Positions 11,301 to 24,100 of a stretch of DNA of 64,000 nucleotides are shown here, piece after piece. The position numbers were made by a program, and so were the translations under genes. Numbering within the stretch: the stretch's first letter is position 1; each line of letters starts with the position of its first letter. The notes below the pieces were generated by a model. The model saw nothing but the letters and a program-made list of their open reading frames with translations. It was not told where the DNA came from and did no database searches. The stretch is from Rachycentron canadum (Eukaryota; Chordata; Actinopteri; Carangiformes; Rachycentridae), in assembly GCA_038496675.1 (NCBI GenBank), contig CM076663.1, forward strand, positions 12,101,559 to 12,165,558, read 5' to 3'.

Positions 11301-14300
11301 ACAGTTCACCCTCTTAAGTAGCTGAAAAACATAAATGTTGATAATAACAATTTACTATGGTGGCGATGGTTTGTATGTTGTTGTATTGACTTTTCAGCAT
11401 TTTTGGCTGTGCTTCCATTTTGTCTCTCACTTCCACATTGTGGTTCCTCTGAGACAGACCAGCAGCACTGCTCTAAATCCTGGCACCACCCTCTCTCTCT
11501 CTTATACATCCTCTAGTCTCTATTTAGCCTCTGAATTGTCTGCCACACTGTTGCTCACCGTATTACACCCCAAAACCACACCACGCTTTCATATGACCTC
11601 ATGCACTGAATCTTGTGTCAGATTACACGCCCTGTGTGTGTGTTGTGTATTGTGTTAGTGCCAGCCCTTGTGTGTGTCCGCTTAAGGTGTCACCAGCTGT
11701 CTTTGTCAGCCTTACTGGCTCTTGTCACCAACAAATGCACTTAACCCTGCAGTGCAACTCTGGGAGGATTGAACCTATCACACTGTGCAAAGTCTGCCAC
11801 CACACGCACATACACACATCTCATTCACTGTCTAAGACTGTGCCCTAGCAGGGCTGTGTGTATTAGTGTGCCTAATGGACGTGTGTGTTTCAGATTGATG
11901 GTAAAAACATCTCTCTGAGCCACCACTGGCTCTGGAATCTCCCTCCCTCCATCTGACTTCCATCTCTCCTTTCCTGTGCTCTCTCTCCTTCTGCCTGCAC
12001 TAACCCTCCTCCCACACAGTGACATACACACACACTCGGAGGAGGAAGATTAGATCATTGAGACAGTGATTGCATTGATCTACAGGACTGACTCCTTGTA
12101 AAGAGCTGGTGCCATTACACTGTCTGTTTACATGTGCCCACGGTTTGCCTCTCTGCTGTTGGCCATCTTGTCAAGTAGCTCCCAGATGTGAAGTCGAAAT
12201 ATATTGATAGGTATCACATAACGCTGTAGTGTGTCAGATAAAATGAAGTGATATGATTAGCTCAGCAGCGAGTGTGGGTTCGCAGTTAGATCGACTTGTT
12301 GAAAAAGATTAAACAAAATTAGGCAACATACAAGAAAAGTGTCTGTATGTTTTCATCTTTACTACAGCAGATGACGTGTGCAACAATGCCCCCTGTAATT
12401 TTTTCTGTTTGAGGGAATTGTCTGTGGTGCCTAGGCAACCAGCTGTTATGGTAACATAATGTACGCACAAGAAAAGGACGGATGACATCACCGTGTCACC
12501 CCGCCACCCCCGCTGATGTTTTAGACTAGGAATGTGAGTTGGAGTGTGTGTGCACATGGCATTGTGTGTGTTCTTGTGTTTATCTCATTACGTGAATGTC
12601 AAATGTAGGCTTTGAGTTTTATGTAACTCAGAAAGTTTAGTGTCTCCACCTGATGGTCAAACAGAGACTCACCAGATCTGGTGTTTTTTGTGAGATGAGC
12701 CACTAAAACCACTGCATTTAGTCAATTTTGGCCATTAAGAGTTAAAGTATGAGGCTAGTCTGTATTTTGGAATTGTCATCAAGTCTCATGAAAAGAACAA
12801 TGGTACTCCTACTCTGTCTGCCTGTCTCTCAACCACATGCTCAAAAACGCTTCACAAATATAGATTCATTGTGAAAGAAGGTTGGATTATTTTCCCTCAG
12901 AAGCCAACATTACTCAAGAAGCTCATTTGCTGGTGATTGTGTTCAGATGTGAATTTTTCATAAGTGAGTATTTTCAGATGACAACATTTTGCCTCTATGG
13001 CACACATTAGTAGTGATGATAACTAAGCTAAGCTAAGGTGTTAGAGTTTGATGACAGTGAGGTGAAAGGATCTCCTGAACCACTCAGTCCTGCAGCCCAG
13101 TGAGATGAGACGTTTCTCTGTCCTACCCAATGTTGCGGAGAGGGTGGTTGGTATTGTCCAGCATGGCCTGCACACTAGAGTGCATGTATCTCTCAAACAC
13201 AGATCCAGCTTTTTTGACCATCTTGTCTAGTCTTCTTGTGCCCATGTCAACATGCTGCTGCTCGAGCAGACTGCAGCATAAAAAAGGACTATGGACCGAT
13301 AAAACTTATGCAGCATTTCACCGCAGACGTCAAACCCTGAGGCTTCCTGAGGAAAAAGAGCCAGCTCAAACCTGGTAGATGCCATCCATGTTCAGGGATC
13401 AGTCCATATCTAGGTACATATCTAGATATTTATAAACATGCACCACCTCAATGTCCCTCCCTCAAATGTTGACTGGCTTAAGGGTGGGCCAAGATTTCGG
13501 GGGAGAAGCAGCCACTCCAGAGTCTTCATGATGTGTGATGTCAGGGCCACCGGTCTGTAGTCATTTATCTTAGCCAGTTGCACTACTTTAGGGACCAGAC
13601 AAGACATGATGTTTTCCACAGAACTGGAAACCTTTGTATACTTAAGTTGAAGATCCTCTGGGCAGGCTTAGCCAGCTAGGCTGCACAGTCCATCCTTTTC
13701 CAGGATGTAGCCTCTTGAGCTCCACCCACACCTCCTTTGCTGTAAAGGCTTGACCCCAGTGTGAGGTGAGTTGTAGCTACAGCGTCAGGATGTGAAGGAG
13801 AAGCTGTGGGAGAAAAGACAGTTGGGGCTGTGTCAAACCTGTTGTAGAACAGGTCAAACACATTGGCCACATCACCTGATGTTGTCTGACTGTTGTTCTC
13901 TTTATAGCCGGTGATGGTCCTCATCCCCTTCAACACCTCTCTGGCGTTGTTCTTTTTGTAGTCCATCTTCACCTGCTTTAATCCCCTCTCTTTAATGTTG
14001 CACACACCTGAGCTTCTCACAGTCTCCATCCTCAGTACAATGAGTCTCTTCTCTCTCTCACACACCCAGACACTCAGCCAACATTAAACATCCATGTTTT
14101 TAAGGTCAAGGAGGATGTTGTTACTGGTGATCCAGGGTTTGTTGTTTCGAAAGTACTGTAAAGTCCTTATTGTGTTACCCACAAATTGCAGGCCGTTAGA
14201 TAAAAAGCTATAGAGCACTTATTTGTCTGATATTAAAGCTGAAATTACACTTAAAGCTGATGATACTTCTGTTCCTCATTTCATAGAGGATCAGAGCAAC

Positions 14301-17300
14301 CATCTGAAACAGTTGCCAAAGTACCACAGAGCAGTTAAATTTTAGCATTAAAGGTTTTTACTTTTCATTCCTTTATGTGTGCATCATCATCTACATTGCT
14401 GAATCAGTTGTGTGTTGCAGTGGAACTGACATGAGAGCATTTGATGATCTTGACATTATTTTAGTCACGGTCCATTTGTCATTTCCTGCCCTCTCCTTCC
14501 CTTTGTCCTGCCAGAGCCGTTGGGTCAATGCTGTCATTGCTTAAGCGTTTACAGTACAATGAGTCTCTTTACCCTCACACACCCAGACACTGAGCCAATA
14601 TCGAACATCGATGTTTGGAAATCTATGTTTTAAAAGCCCTCCACTTGGGGGCAGTCTTTATTGCCTTTGCCATTTAAATCTGGTAAAGATTCAAGGTTGT
14701 GTGTGGCCTTATTTCTCCTGTACTTCATATACATACTGTGCACTGAACTTAATTTTTCATATATGCTGACTCTCATGACCATCCCACCCTCTCCTTTTCT
14801 TTCTCACTTTCTGTTTCTCTCTGTAGTCTTGCCAGCTCTGGTGGACAGGCTGGGTGATGGGAAGGACCAGGTTCGGGAGAACAGCCAAGCTCTTATCCTT
14901 CGCTGCATGGAGCAGACTGCCTCGCCCATGGTGAGACACACCCACACACAAACACATAAAAATTTGAGTTTTTGTCACTCAAAGATCATTAAATAGTGAT
15001 AATAGATATTATTAGTTTCTCAAAATATTTTTAGGACTGCACTTCAAATTTAGTCTCATGAGAGTAGATGGTGTGAAAGGTTGCAGCTGTGAAACAGTTT
15101 TTTTTGTATAGTGGTAGAAGAGCCAGTCTGGAGCAATCTATTTTGGTCAATTGTTGTATACTGAAATGCATAAATAAGCTGTGGAACCGAGAGAGCAGAC
15201 AGATCACAGCCACCTCCACATTAATAATAGATCTTCACTACAGCAGAGTCACTATGTGTTTTGGGCTCCCTCTTCTGGATATGTAAGGAACAACGCAGGA
15301 TGCAGCTCTGTCCTCGTTTGTTATGTATACTTACATTTACGTCCATGCACACATCCTGGAAAACTTGGAAAAGAGTTGACCAGTTTCCCAGTCACAGAAA
15401 GTACATGGAAAATGAGAGAAAAAGCAAAATGTCCTGGAAAATTCAGTGTTGTCCTGGAAAATTACATAAACATCCTATTTTCGGGGAAAGTTGTGTGGAG
15501 GATCATATTGATGTTCAAATGGTAGGCTAGTTTATATAAGTCAGTATTTTAAATAGGTTGGCTGCAATCAGTTTTGTTTGGCAATGCTGTGAACACACCC
15601 CAACGTCACATTACATGCTGCCGGTTGGATGATTCACAAGGTTTATAGATTAACATGTTCCTCCCTCCCAACTTGTTTGAAACTGTTGAATAATAGGTAA
15701 GCAGTAGCATGTTTGGGTCAGTTGTTAAATTTGACGGCTAGCTTGTTTTGCCTGTAGTAAGGGTTTAAGGTTTGTGATTCAACTCCAGTGGAGCAGCAGT
15801 TTCAAATGTGTGTTGGGCATTACTGAGAGTTGGATAAAAATAATTGGAAAGCTGTTTATGTAAGTGATAAACTGACAGGACACAGTGGGAGTAAATCATA
15901 GCAAATTCAACTTTAAATCATAGATTCCACATATGTTCAGTCTAGTTTTATCAGTAGGCTACCATTTCAGTCATTGGTGTACAGGCAGCAATGGTTTATA
16001 TAAAAGTGTATAGTTTACATTGTTACGTTATTGATTATTATATAATATTATTTATAGAATTGATGACGATGATGATATTAATGATAAATTGTGAAAAGAT
16101 TCTTGTAATCAATTTGTCATAATTTCATAATTAATTAAGTAAGGGAACCCCGGCATCTCCACAGATTGTAACCTTCTCTGTACTCTTTAATCTGCTCAAA
16201 CCCCTGTTGAGCTGGCTGGACGAAACTACTTCTGCACATTCTTACGGACACTCTTTCCCTCTCTCCCTCTCACACTTATCCTTCTGATTCTCCTTTGTGC
16301 AGTACGTTTGGGAAAGGCTGCTTCCTGGTTTTAAACATAAGAACTTCCGCAGTCGAGAGGGAGTCTGCCTCTGTCTCAGTGCCACACTCAGCACGTGAGT
16401 AACTTCCCCCTCTTCCTCTGTATCACTTCCAGGATTAAATGTAAAATAATACATTGCAGAAAAAAGTACATTAGTCCTGACAGAAAATTCAAAATTGAAA
16501 TATCTTATCATACTTGATTTTAATCAGTTTATTTAATTTCTTGTTCTACATACTGAGGCATAGATTGTTTCCATGAGCATTTTGTTTGTGCAAGAAACAC
16601 ACACAGTTTTCAAGAATAATCCTCTTAACTAGAGGTAGAGGTGGCACACAAATGACACCACCGCTTTTGTCATGAGACAATACAGTTTTCAAGGATACAT
16701 GTCGCTATGTGTTGCTTTCAGAGAGTTTAAAAGTCTGTTCTCAATTTATTCCGGCCCAAACTCTTACGTGCTCCCATGCTCAGCTGTCAGGCCTGATGAA
16801 GGACATTGTTAAATCAACATGAACAAAGAATTGGACTGGGTCTGTATCTTACTTCTGCTTACTTCTTCCAAAGAAAATATGCTGGTCTCGCTCAGGACAT
16901 TTTTCCAGAAGCCACAGGGGAAGGGAGTTTATGTGTGCTCAAAATAAAATTGAAATTGGTCTGTTTGCAGATAGACCTGTTGGTTATACTAGACAATATT
17001 TTCGCACAGCTTATTAATTTATCCCAATACATTATGAAACTTATGTGTATATAGTCACATGCCTAGTTTTTCTATTTGTGTTTTGGGCTCTATTCACAAA
17101 CATTTGACTTGACATTTCACTGTATTCTGTGCATGTTTTTCTGTCTTCAGTACATTTTAAAAAATGTTTTTGTTTGTTTTCAAATCCTTCCAGTAATTAT
17201 GAGAAGTTTTCTGCTGAGATGCTGCTGTCATAGTTAACCTACATTTTGCATCATCTTTCAACAAACACCCATGACAATAGCCTAAGCAGCTGCTTCCTCA

Positions 17301-18975
17301 ACAGCAGTTCAAATCTGTGCAGGTTGTAGTTTACTGTGTTTTCCATCTTGAAGCTACTACACACAACAAATCTGAACTGTTAGAGTTGCTTCGCTGCTTT
17401 TAGCATCTTTTTGCTAATGGAAAGTGACACTGTTGTGCTAAATGCTAAGCTGCTACATGATAGTAAAGCTTACTGACATTGTTCCTATATTATTGGAGAT
17501 ATAGGCTGTTTACCTATCATACACCATTTGCTAATCCCTTGCTTGTTGGACAGTGTTGGTGTCTCCAGATAACTCATTTTGTGTTATAACTCAGTTCCAT
17601 TTTTGTGTTTTCTAACATTGTGACTTGTCACTTTTATTAATTTCTAATTCCCGCATACATGCTTTACATTGTTTGTCATCACGCCTCATCATTTGTCGTC
17701 TGGTGTGTCTCTTTCAGGTATGGAGCCCAGCCGCTGAGTCTCAGTAAGTTAGTTCCTCATCTCTGCTCCCTGACTGGAGATCAGAACCCACAAGTAAGAA
17801 ACAAAGCACTTTGAAATATGATATAAGATCAATATGCCTGCATACATGTCTGTTACTGTGTAAATGTGTGTGATTTCACAGATTTGGTTTGTTGATAAGC
17901 CTGTGGTTTAGTTCTCAATATCCCAAGTGTGCTGGCAGGCATCTGAAGGCAGCTCTGTGATTATTACTGTTATTAGTGAGGAGATGGGCTCTAGTCCCCC
18001 CACCCATTTTCACTGCTGAATCATGAACACCAACACCCAGCTATTAACACACACAATACTACTGTGTGTGTGTCACTGAGTGAGAGAGGGATAGAAGGGA
18101 TAGAGAGAGGGTGGTTTAACCTCCTGTGGAGTTGCACCCCAAAGCTGAAATCTGCTTCTATCGTCTACCCAATGATTATCTACCCACATACTGTCCTGAC
18201 CAATCAACATCCACAACCGGCTCACCCACCCTCAGTTGCTGAGAATCCCTTTAGCAACATCCCACCACCCAAATACAGAAGGTGCCCATAAATCAGATGT
18301 CTCCCATTAGGGGGATAAGTACAGGCCCTTAAGGAGTTTATTTTTTAATATGTGTTTACATTTGCAATCTTTAGTCTCTATAATCCCAGGCAGTGGAGAG
18401 ATTGTAATCTTTATCGAATTAAAAAAAAAAAAAAAGAATAATCATACACCTTTTGACACATACATCTACATCGAAAAGATAAATATTTAGATTTCTTTGG
18501 TCACAGTATGTGAGAGTGTGACTGCTTGTATTTAATTGTGCATAAGTGTGTCTTTAAATTGTTTAATGTCTTCTGTCCATAGGTACGTGAAGCCTCCATA
18601 ACAACATTGGTGGATGTTTATCGTCACGTTGGAGAGAGGGTCAGAGCTGACGTGGGAAAGAGAGGACTGCCTGCTGCACGGTGAGTTATTCTGACTATGT
18701 AAATTACCAATCATCTCAGTCTATGTCAGCGCTGAGAGTATTTTTATTTGCATGCATGTGCACCATCATGCACAGATGAGTTGTGTGGAGGGTCTGTGGG
18801 TCCTGTGGCACTGGCATTCAGTCTGTCCCAGGCCACACCATGCACCACTCTGCCCCTTACACACACAGAGGCACTTTCATCCAGAGCACAATACTGACTG
18901 ACTGTGGGAGGGTGGGGGGGCAGATGGGGTACAAAGCTGTTGGGTGGAGTAACAGAGTTGGGGAAAAATTGAAGA

Positions 18976-19010
<35 letters not shown>

Positions 19011-21030
19011 TCTTCATGTCATCAGAAGAGGTCCATTGAGTGGTCTCGTCCTTCTTTGGTTGTCCTGGTTACATGTACCCAGCTGGGGTTAGTTACCCCC
19101 ACACTTCCACCCTTCCCCTGTTTCTCCCATGTGTGAGATCTGAGTAGCAGTCAGTGTTGTTTGCTGACTGTTGGGAATGAGTCTTGCGTCTGTGAATGCT
19201 GGCTGTGGCCATGTGTCATGTGTTGCGCATATTAAGCCTGTCTGTCTCCAGTGTAAACATGCTGTCTGTATATGTGGGATTTATGCAGATCGGTCTGTGT
19301 CTGTATACTTTAGGGGAAATGTAGAGGTCTGATAGATGCAGTGACTTGTTCTTTGTCCTGTAATATGTTGTGTGCAGTTAATATATAATGAAATGTTTAC
19401 ATGCATTTTGATCAGCATAAATATGTCATGCCAGGTTTATTAGTTTATTTACTGATAATATTGGAGCACTGGTGTGATAGCTAGGTGCAGGTTGTGTGTT
19501 TGTGTATGGTTGCTGTGTGGAATGCAAGGCTGCAGCCAGGGTCTTGCTGACAAGATCACATATCAACTTTTTAGAGCTAGCATCAGATAAAGTTGAAGAA
19601 GGGAGCATCATGATAGAGAAGGGGAGTGTAGAGGGCTGAGAAAAAGGTGGAGGCAGAAAAGAAAAGGAATGAAAGGGTGATGACGCCTTAATTTTTGCAT
19701 GCAGAGCTCCAGGCTTAAAAGTTTTTTTAAGGGACATTTTGAATTGTAGCACCTCTTTCTCTGTCAATCTTAAAAAACTAATCTTAAAAAATACCTGAAA
19801 CAATATCTAAGCCAAAAGTTTTAAATCATAGAGACAAAATGTGTTAAATTAGTTTATATATGTTGCTAACATTGCTAGCACAAATAAATGGGAATTGGCC
19901 TGGAGCCTGTGACTAATGAGTATAATTACATTTTCTTGCAGGTCAAGATAATGTAACAGTTTTACCTTTGTCATTTGTCTTTTCTGAGCAAATGCAGTAC
20001 ATTAAATAAGCCATTACAGAAATGAAATACTGTAAATGAACCAATTCAAAGGGATTTGTGAGCATATTTTTATTCAGTAGTTATAATTATGTGCAGGTTG
20101 CACTGTTTGGAGGCTGCTGAGGGTCAACAGACTTCATCAGGTGAACAATAAGGAATGTTATTACTCAAAATTACATTTAGTAATATATATATATATATAT
20201 AAAATCAGCTTATCCTGTCAGCATTCAGCACAACCTGAAGCCCTGTGCACATAGAAACTGATGACCCCCTCAGACAGGCAGTGGCACCGGTGACACCAGC
20301 TTTGACAGACAATCTCAATGAGCTTGAATCACATGACTTGGCTGTTTGACCCAGCTCATCCTGTCCTCTGTTGAATGCAGGTCAAACACCACCTGGATTG
20401 TTTGTGAAGTCTAAACACAATTTAACTGACTCCCAGAGTCGGTCTCTGTTAACAAAGAAGGACAAGGATTTGACCTGACAGCAGTGTCCAATCAACAGCT
20501 CAAATGTAGGTTGAATCAGCATTCAGTATATCTGGTTCATACACACATTTTTTTGTTGAAAAGGGAGATTATTGCTGTCTGCTGGACTCGAGGTGACCCT
20601 TTCTCAATGACATTTGAACTGTATATTAAAACAGATTGAGAATTTAGTGTAAAGTGTTTGGCTGTGTGAAGATGAGGTCCTTGAATTAAGGAAATGTGAA
20701 AAGCGAGGTAAGGATTAAAACTGAGGAACAAGAGGGAGGGAATATAGACAAATGAAGTGAGGAAGAGGGGGAGGAGCAGGCTTGCTTTCTGTCTGCCACT
20801 AGCTGTACAGCCCCTCCCCCTCCAACAAGCATGTATATGTGTGTCTGAGTGTGAGAGAGAGGTTATGTAAAGGGTAACTGGATCTCTTTGCTGCCTGTCA
20901 CACAAACTAGCCGCCTTCTCTCACACACATGGGCCCTGCCTGAGATTAACTCTTTGTGGATAGTTCTCAGTGGGTGAGAGTCCTTAGCATACAGTACGTA
21001 TGTGCGACAGTAGGTGCTTTGGTCGCTCGC

Positions 21031-21100
<70 letters not shown>

Positions 21101-24100
21101 GCCCTCACGCCCTCCTCCCTCCCTCCCTCACAGAGCCACTGCACCATGTTGGATACAAAGAGCTGAGGGGAGCCGAGGACCAGTGTGTGTCACTAGCATG
21201 AGAGCTAATGCAACGTTGCGCAGCAACCTATTAATCAGCCCACTGGGAAATACTGAGGCAAATGAGTAAGGAGACCATTGGATAGGTTGTTTCTGAACCA
21301 AATGGGTGCATTAAAATGCTAATGAAGGGAAGAGAACCACGTGAAAACGCTGCACGGCTGAGCAGCTCGTTGCAACGTTAATCGTCACTTATCAAGAGCA
21401 TCTAAGCTGTCTGGTGGTTGTGGACTGGCACCCAGACACCAAAAGAGACAGACACAGGGTGGTGTGTATGACTCTTATTCTTGCGTGCTTCCATGGCTAA
21501 CCTTTTGGCTAGGAGATATTAGGGCATGTTACTGCACATGGGTCATTGTGTCTGTGTTGTGTTTGTCATACAAGTCATGTGTAACCAATGTGTACCCACA
21601 GTGCTCAGGACACTGGAGGCTTATTTTGGGCAAAGCAAATATTTTAACTGGATTTGTTCATAAATTGTAAGAAGCCATTATGCAGATAATTCTACTTGTA
21701 AATCACACAATGGAGCAGATCTGAGTTGAGATTGTGTGTCTGTTAGTCTGTGTTTGATGCCGAGCAGGATGTCAGGAGCACTCATCGTGTTGCTGCTGCA
21801 GCTTCATGAGTGTGACTGGCATAATAGACACACCCACCTACCAACAGGCAGACGTGCAGACAGACAGGCTGTCCACATGTTGCTACTGATGATACTTTCA
21901 CTTAGGATTCTTCTGACCTTTCCTGTCTCGAAGTCAAATGTCTGTGCTGTGTGTGCATTTGTATCTGCTTGTGTATTTTCTTTGTCATGATCCTGTTGAT
22001 GATTGAGTTTTGTTCTCCTAATTCAGTCTCATCTGGATGTATCTAATTCTGTTATTGTCGTGATTTCATTAGTACACGCCTGTGTATTGTTCTAACCTTT
22101 GCTCTCTCTCTGCAGGTTACAGACGATATTTTCTCGTTTTGATGAAGCCTTGAATTCAGGCAACATGGCTCTCAGCCCAAGTCACGGTCAGTGCCTTTTC
22201 TCATTTTTTGTGTCATAGTTGCATTGGCCACTTAGAGCCAGCAAGTTGAGTCATGTTGCCAAGATGATTTTGCTATTGTTAGGTACTGGGTGTGTTTGAG
22301 AATAGAGCTTGTGTGTGTGTATTTGGGGGGGGGTGGTTTGTCTAAATCTGCATGTGCTCTTGTGGTTGTGCTTGTTGCCATGAACTCCTGTAAGAGGACC
22401 TAACAGGATTAATGGTTTAATCTGTGTGTGTGATGCTGTGGGTTTTATGGCAGAGCCAGACCTGAGCTGAAGGCTGCTGCTGCTGCTGAGTGTTGTCCTG
22501 TCCAGCATTATTGTGGACTGTGGATCTCTCAGAGCCTTGGGCTTAGCCTTTGTTGTTTGACCATGGAAAGTTGTGAAAATGTGTTGACAACACTCCTTAC
22601 AGCACTGTTTCACTTTGCTCTTACTTTTCAGAACATAAAATTGGGTTTCATAACACTTCAGGCATTTAGTGACACCATATAAGAGAGAAGAGAAACAGTT
22701 TCTTTCTTGTGTGTGTATTAGAACTGTGACTTTCAGATTTGTGTAAACTCTGTACTAATTTCTCCAGTAATTATTAATCCGAAATTGTTTCCTTGGCAGT
22801 TGGCAAAAGAAGCTTTTAACTTGTGTATATTGTTGTATCCATCAACAACTTCATTTTTATAGGCATGTGATGATAAGCATTGTTGTTGATATTGACTTTA
22901 GAAATAAGCTGGGAATCAGCCATGAGGTGACTAATTCAGATTCTTCATTCAGTGTTTCCATTATCAGTTGCATTCATTCAGTCACTGCTGGCTTCCAGCT
23001 CAGATTTTAATGCCACAGAAATGCAGGCCAGAGGTTAACTTGTATAAAAAATAATAGTATCATAGATTTTAAATTTAGAAAAAAGAAGGGCACTGTACTC
23101 AGATTGGTATTTGTCATCAGCCGATACCCAGGGTTGAAGTACTGGGAGAGAAGCAGTTTTCTCAGTGCTCCCTGTTGTTTTACCCAAACATCTTGTCAGT
23201 TGTTCACTGTCAGTTTGCAGCTGCAGCTCAGTGATTTGTGATCAGTTAATTAACTTGGGTTACAGTTAAACACAGTTTAAGTGTAAGTTTAACTCTTTAT
23301 CAAAAACTAAGGATGTTTATCACCTTAACTGAGCAATTGTTGGTGATTAGGAAATAATCACAGGATTGAATGAACAGTGCAGGTTATGTTGCAGCTGTGG
23401 TAAATATTAAACTGAACAACAGTTCAGTTACATAAGTACATCACGAAGCACAATATATTTAATGTTAACAAAATTTTAAGAACCATGAGTATGTGTTTAT
23501 ATGATTGCATCCGATCTTCAGTAAAATTATTTCCTAACAATGGCTTTAAGCTGAGTTTGTGCTCTCTGTGGGGTCAGTTAGGTCTGTTGTTGGTGTCTAG
23601 CAGTGACTGTCATTGCTTGGTTTGTACCTTTAGGCTGCTCTGTCACTGTATCTGTCTAACAGCGACAGTTGGTTGGTGCCTGGTTGGCTGTTACAGCGTA
23701 TTTACTTGGACAGAAGGTGACAACGGGAGAGACATGAAGAAGAGCTCAGGGCGTGTAGTGGATATAGTTGCTATGATGCTGTCTCTTGTGGCAGTGAAGA
23801 GATGGCGAAGGTGTTACTTTTAACTCCCAATTCCCTAAGGTTTAGACAGTGTTGTGTTTTCAGGTCTATGATTGTGTAGTTGTTATGATCAAATATTAAA
23901 TGATTTCTCTTTTCTTGTTTTTCTTTTTTTACTGTGTTGTCGGCTAGTCATGTGCTATGCTTGGGAGGAAAACAAGTCTTGTTGTTATTTAGATGGAAAA
24001 ATAATTTTGGTGTATCACATTTCATTTACAACAGTAGGATTAAGATAAGTACAAGTTGCAGAAATCAAGTGAAAAATTTGAGAAACTGGCTTGGGTGGTC

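Larger units (their letters stand above)
11192..14826 (+). other. CLASP2 intron 2
   Basis: 3.6 kb. The only content I recognise is the decayed LINE on the minus strand (13085-14160), a partial second copy of its 5' edge (14552-14625) and a CTCF-like site (14641). Confidence 0.7.
18681..22115 (+). other. CLASP2 intron 6
   Basis: 3.4 kb with three simple repeats (18978-19009 GT, 20182-20200 AT, 21035-21098 TC) and no supported exon. Confidence 0.65.

Noticed and set aside
13422..14065. Minus strand reverse-transcriptase-like frames as a host gene
   Set aside because: Fragments in different frames without the catalytic core; a dead LINE, not a gene.
21035..21098. CRISPR-like or minisatellite array
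   Set aside because: Plain TC dinucleotide repeat without spacers.
23090..23160. Fish repeat fragment with CAGCCGATACCCAG
   Set aside because: Too short and diverged to call an element or its ends.
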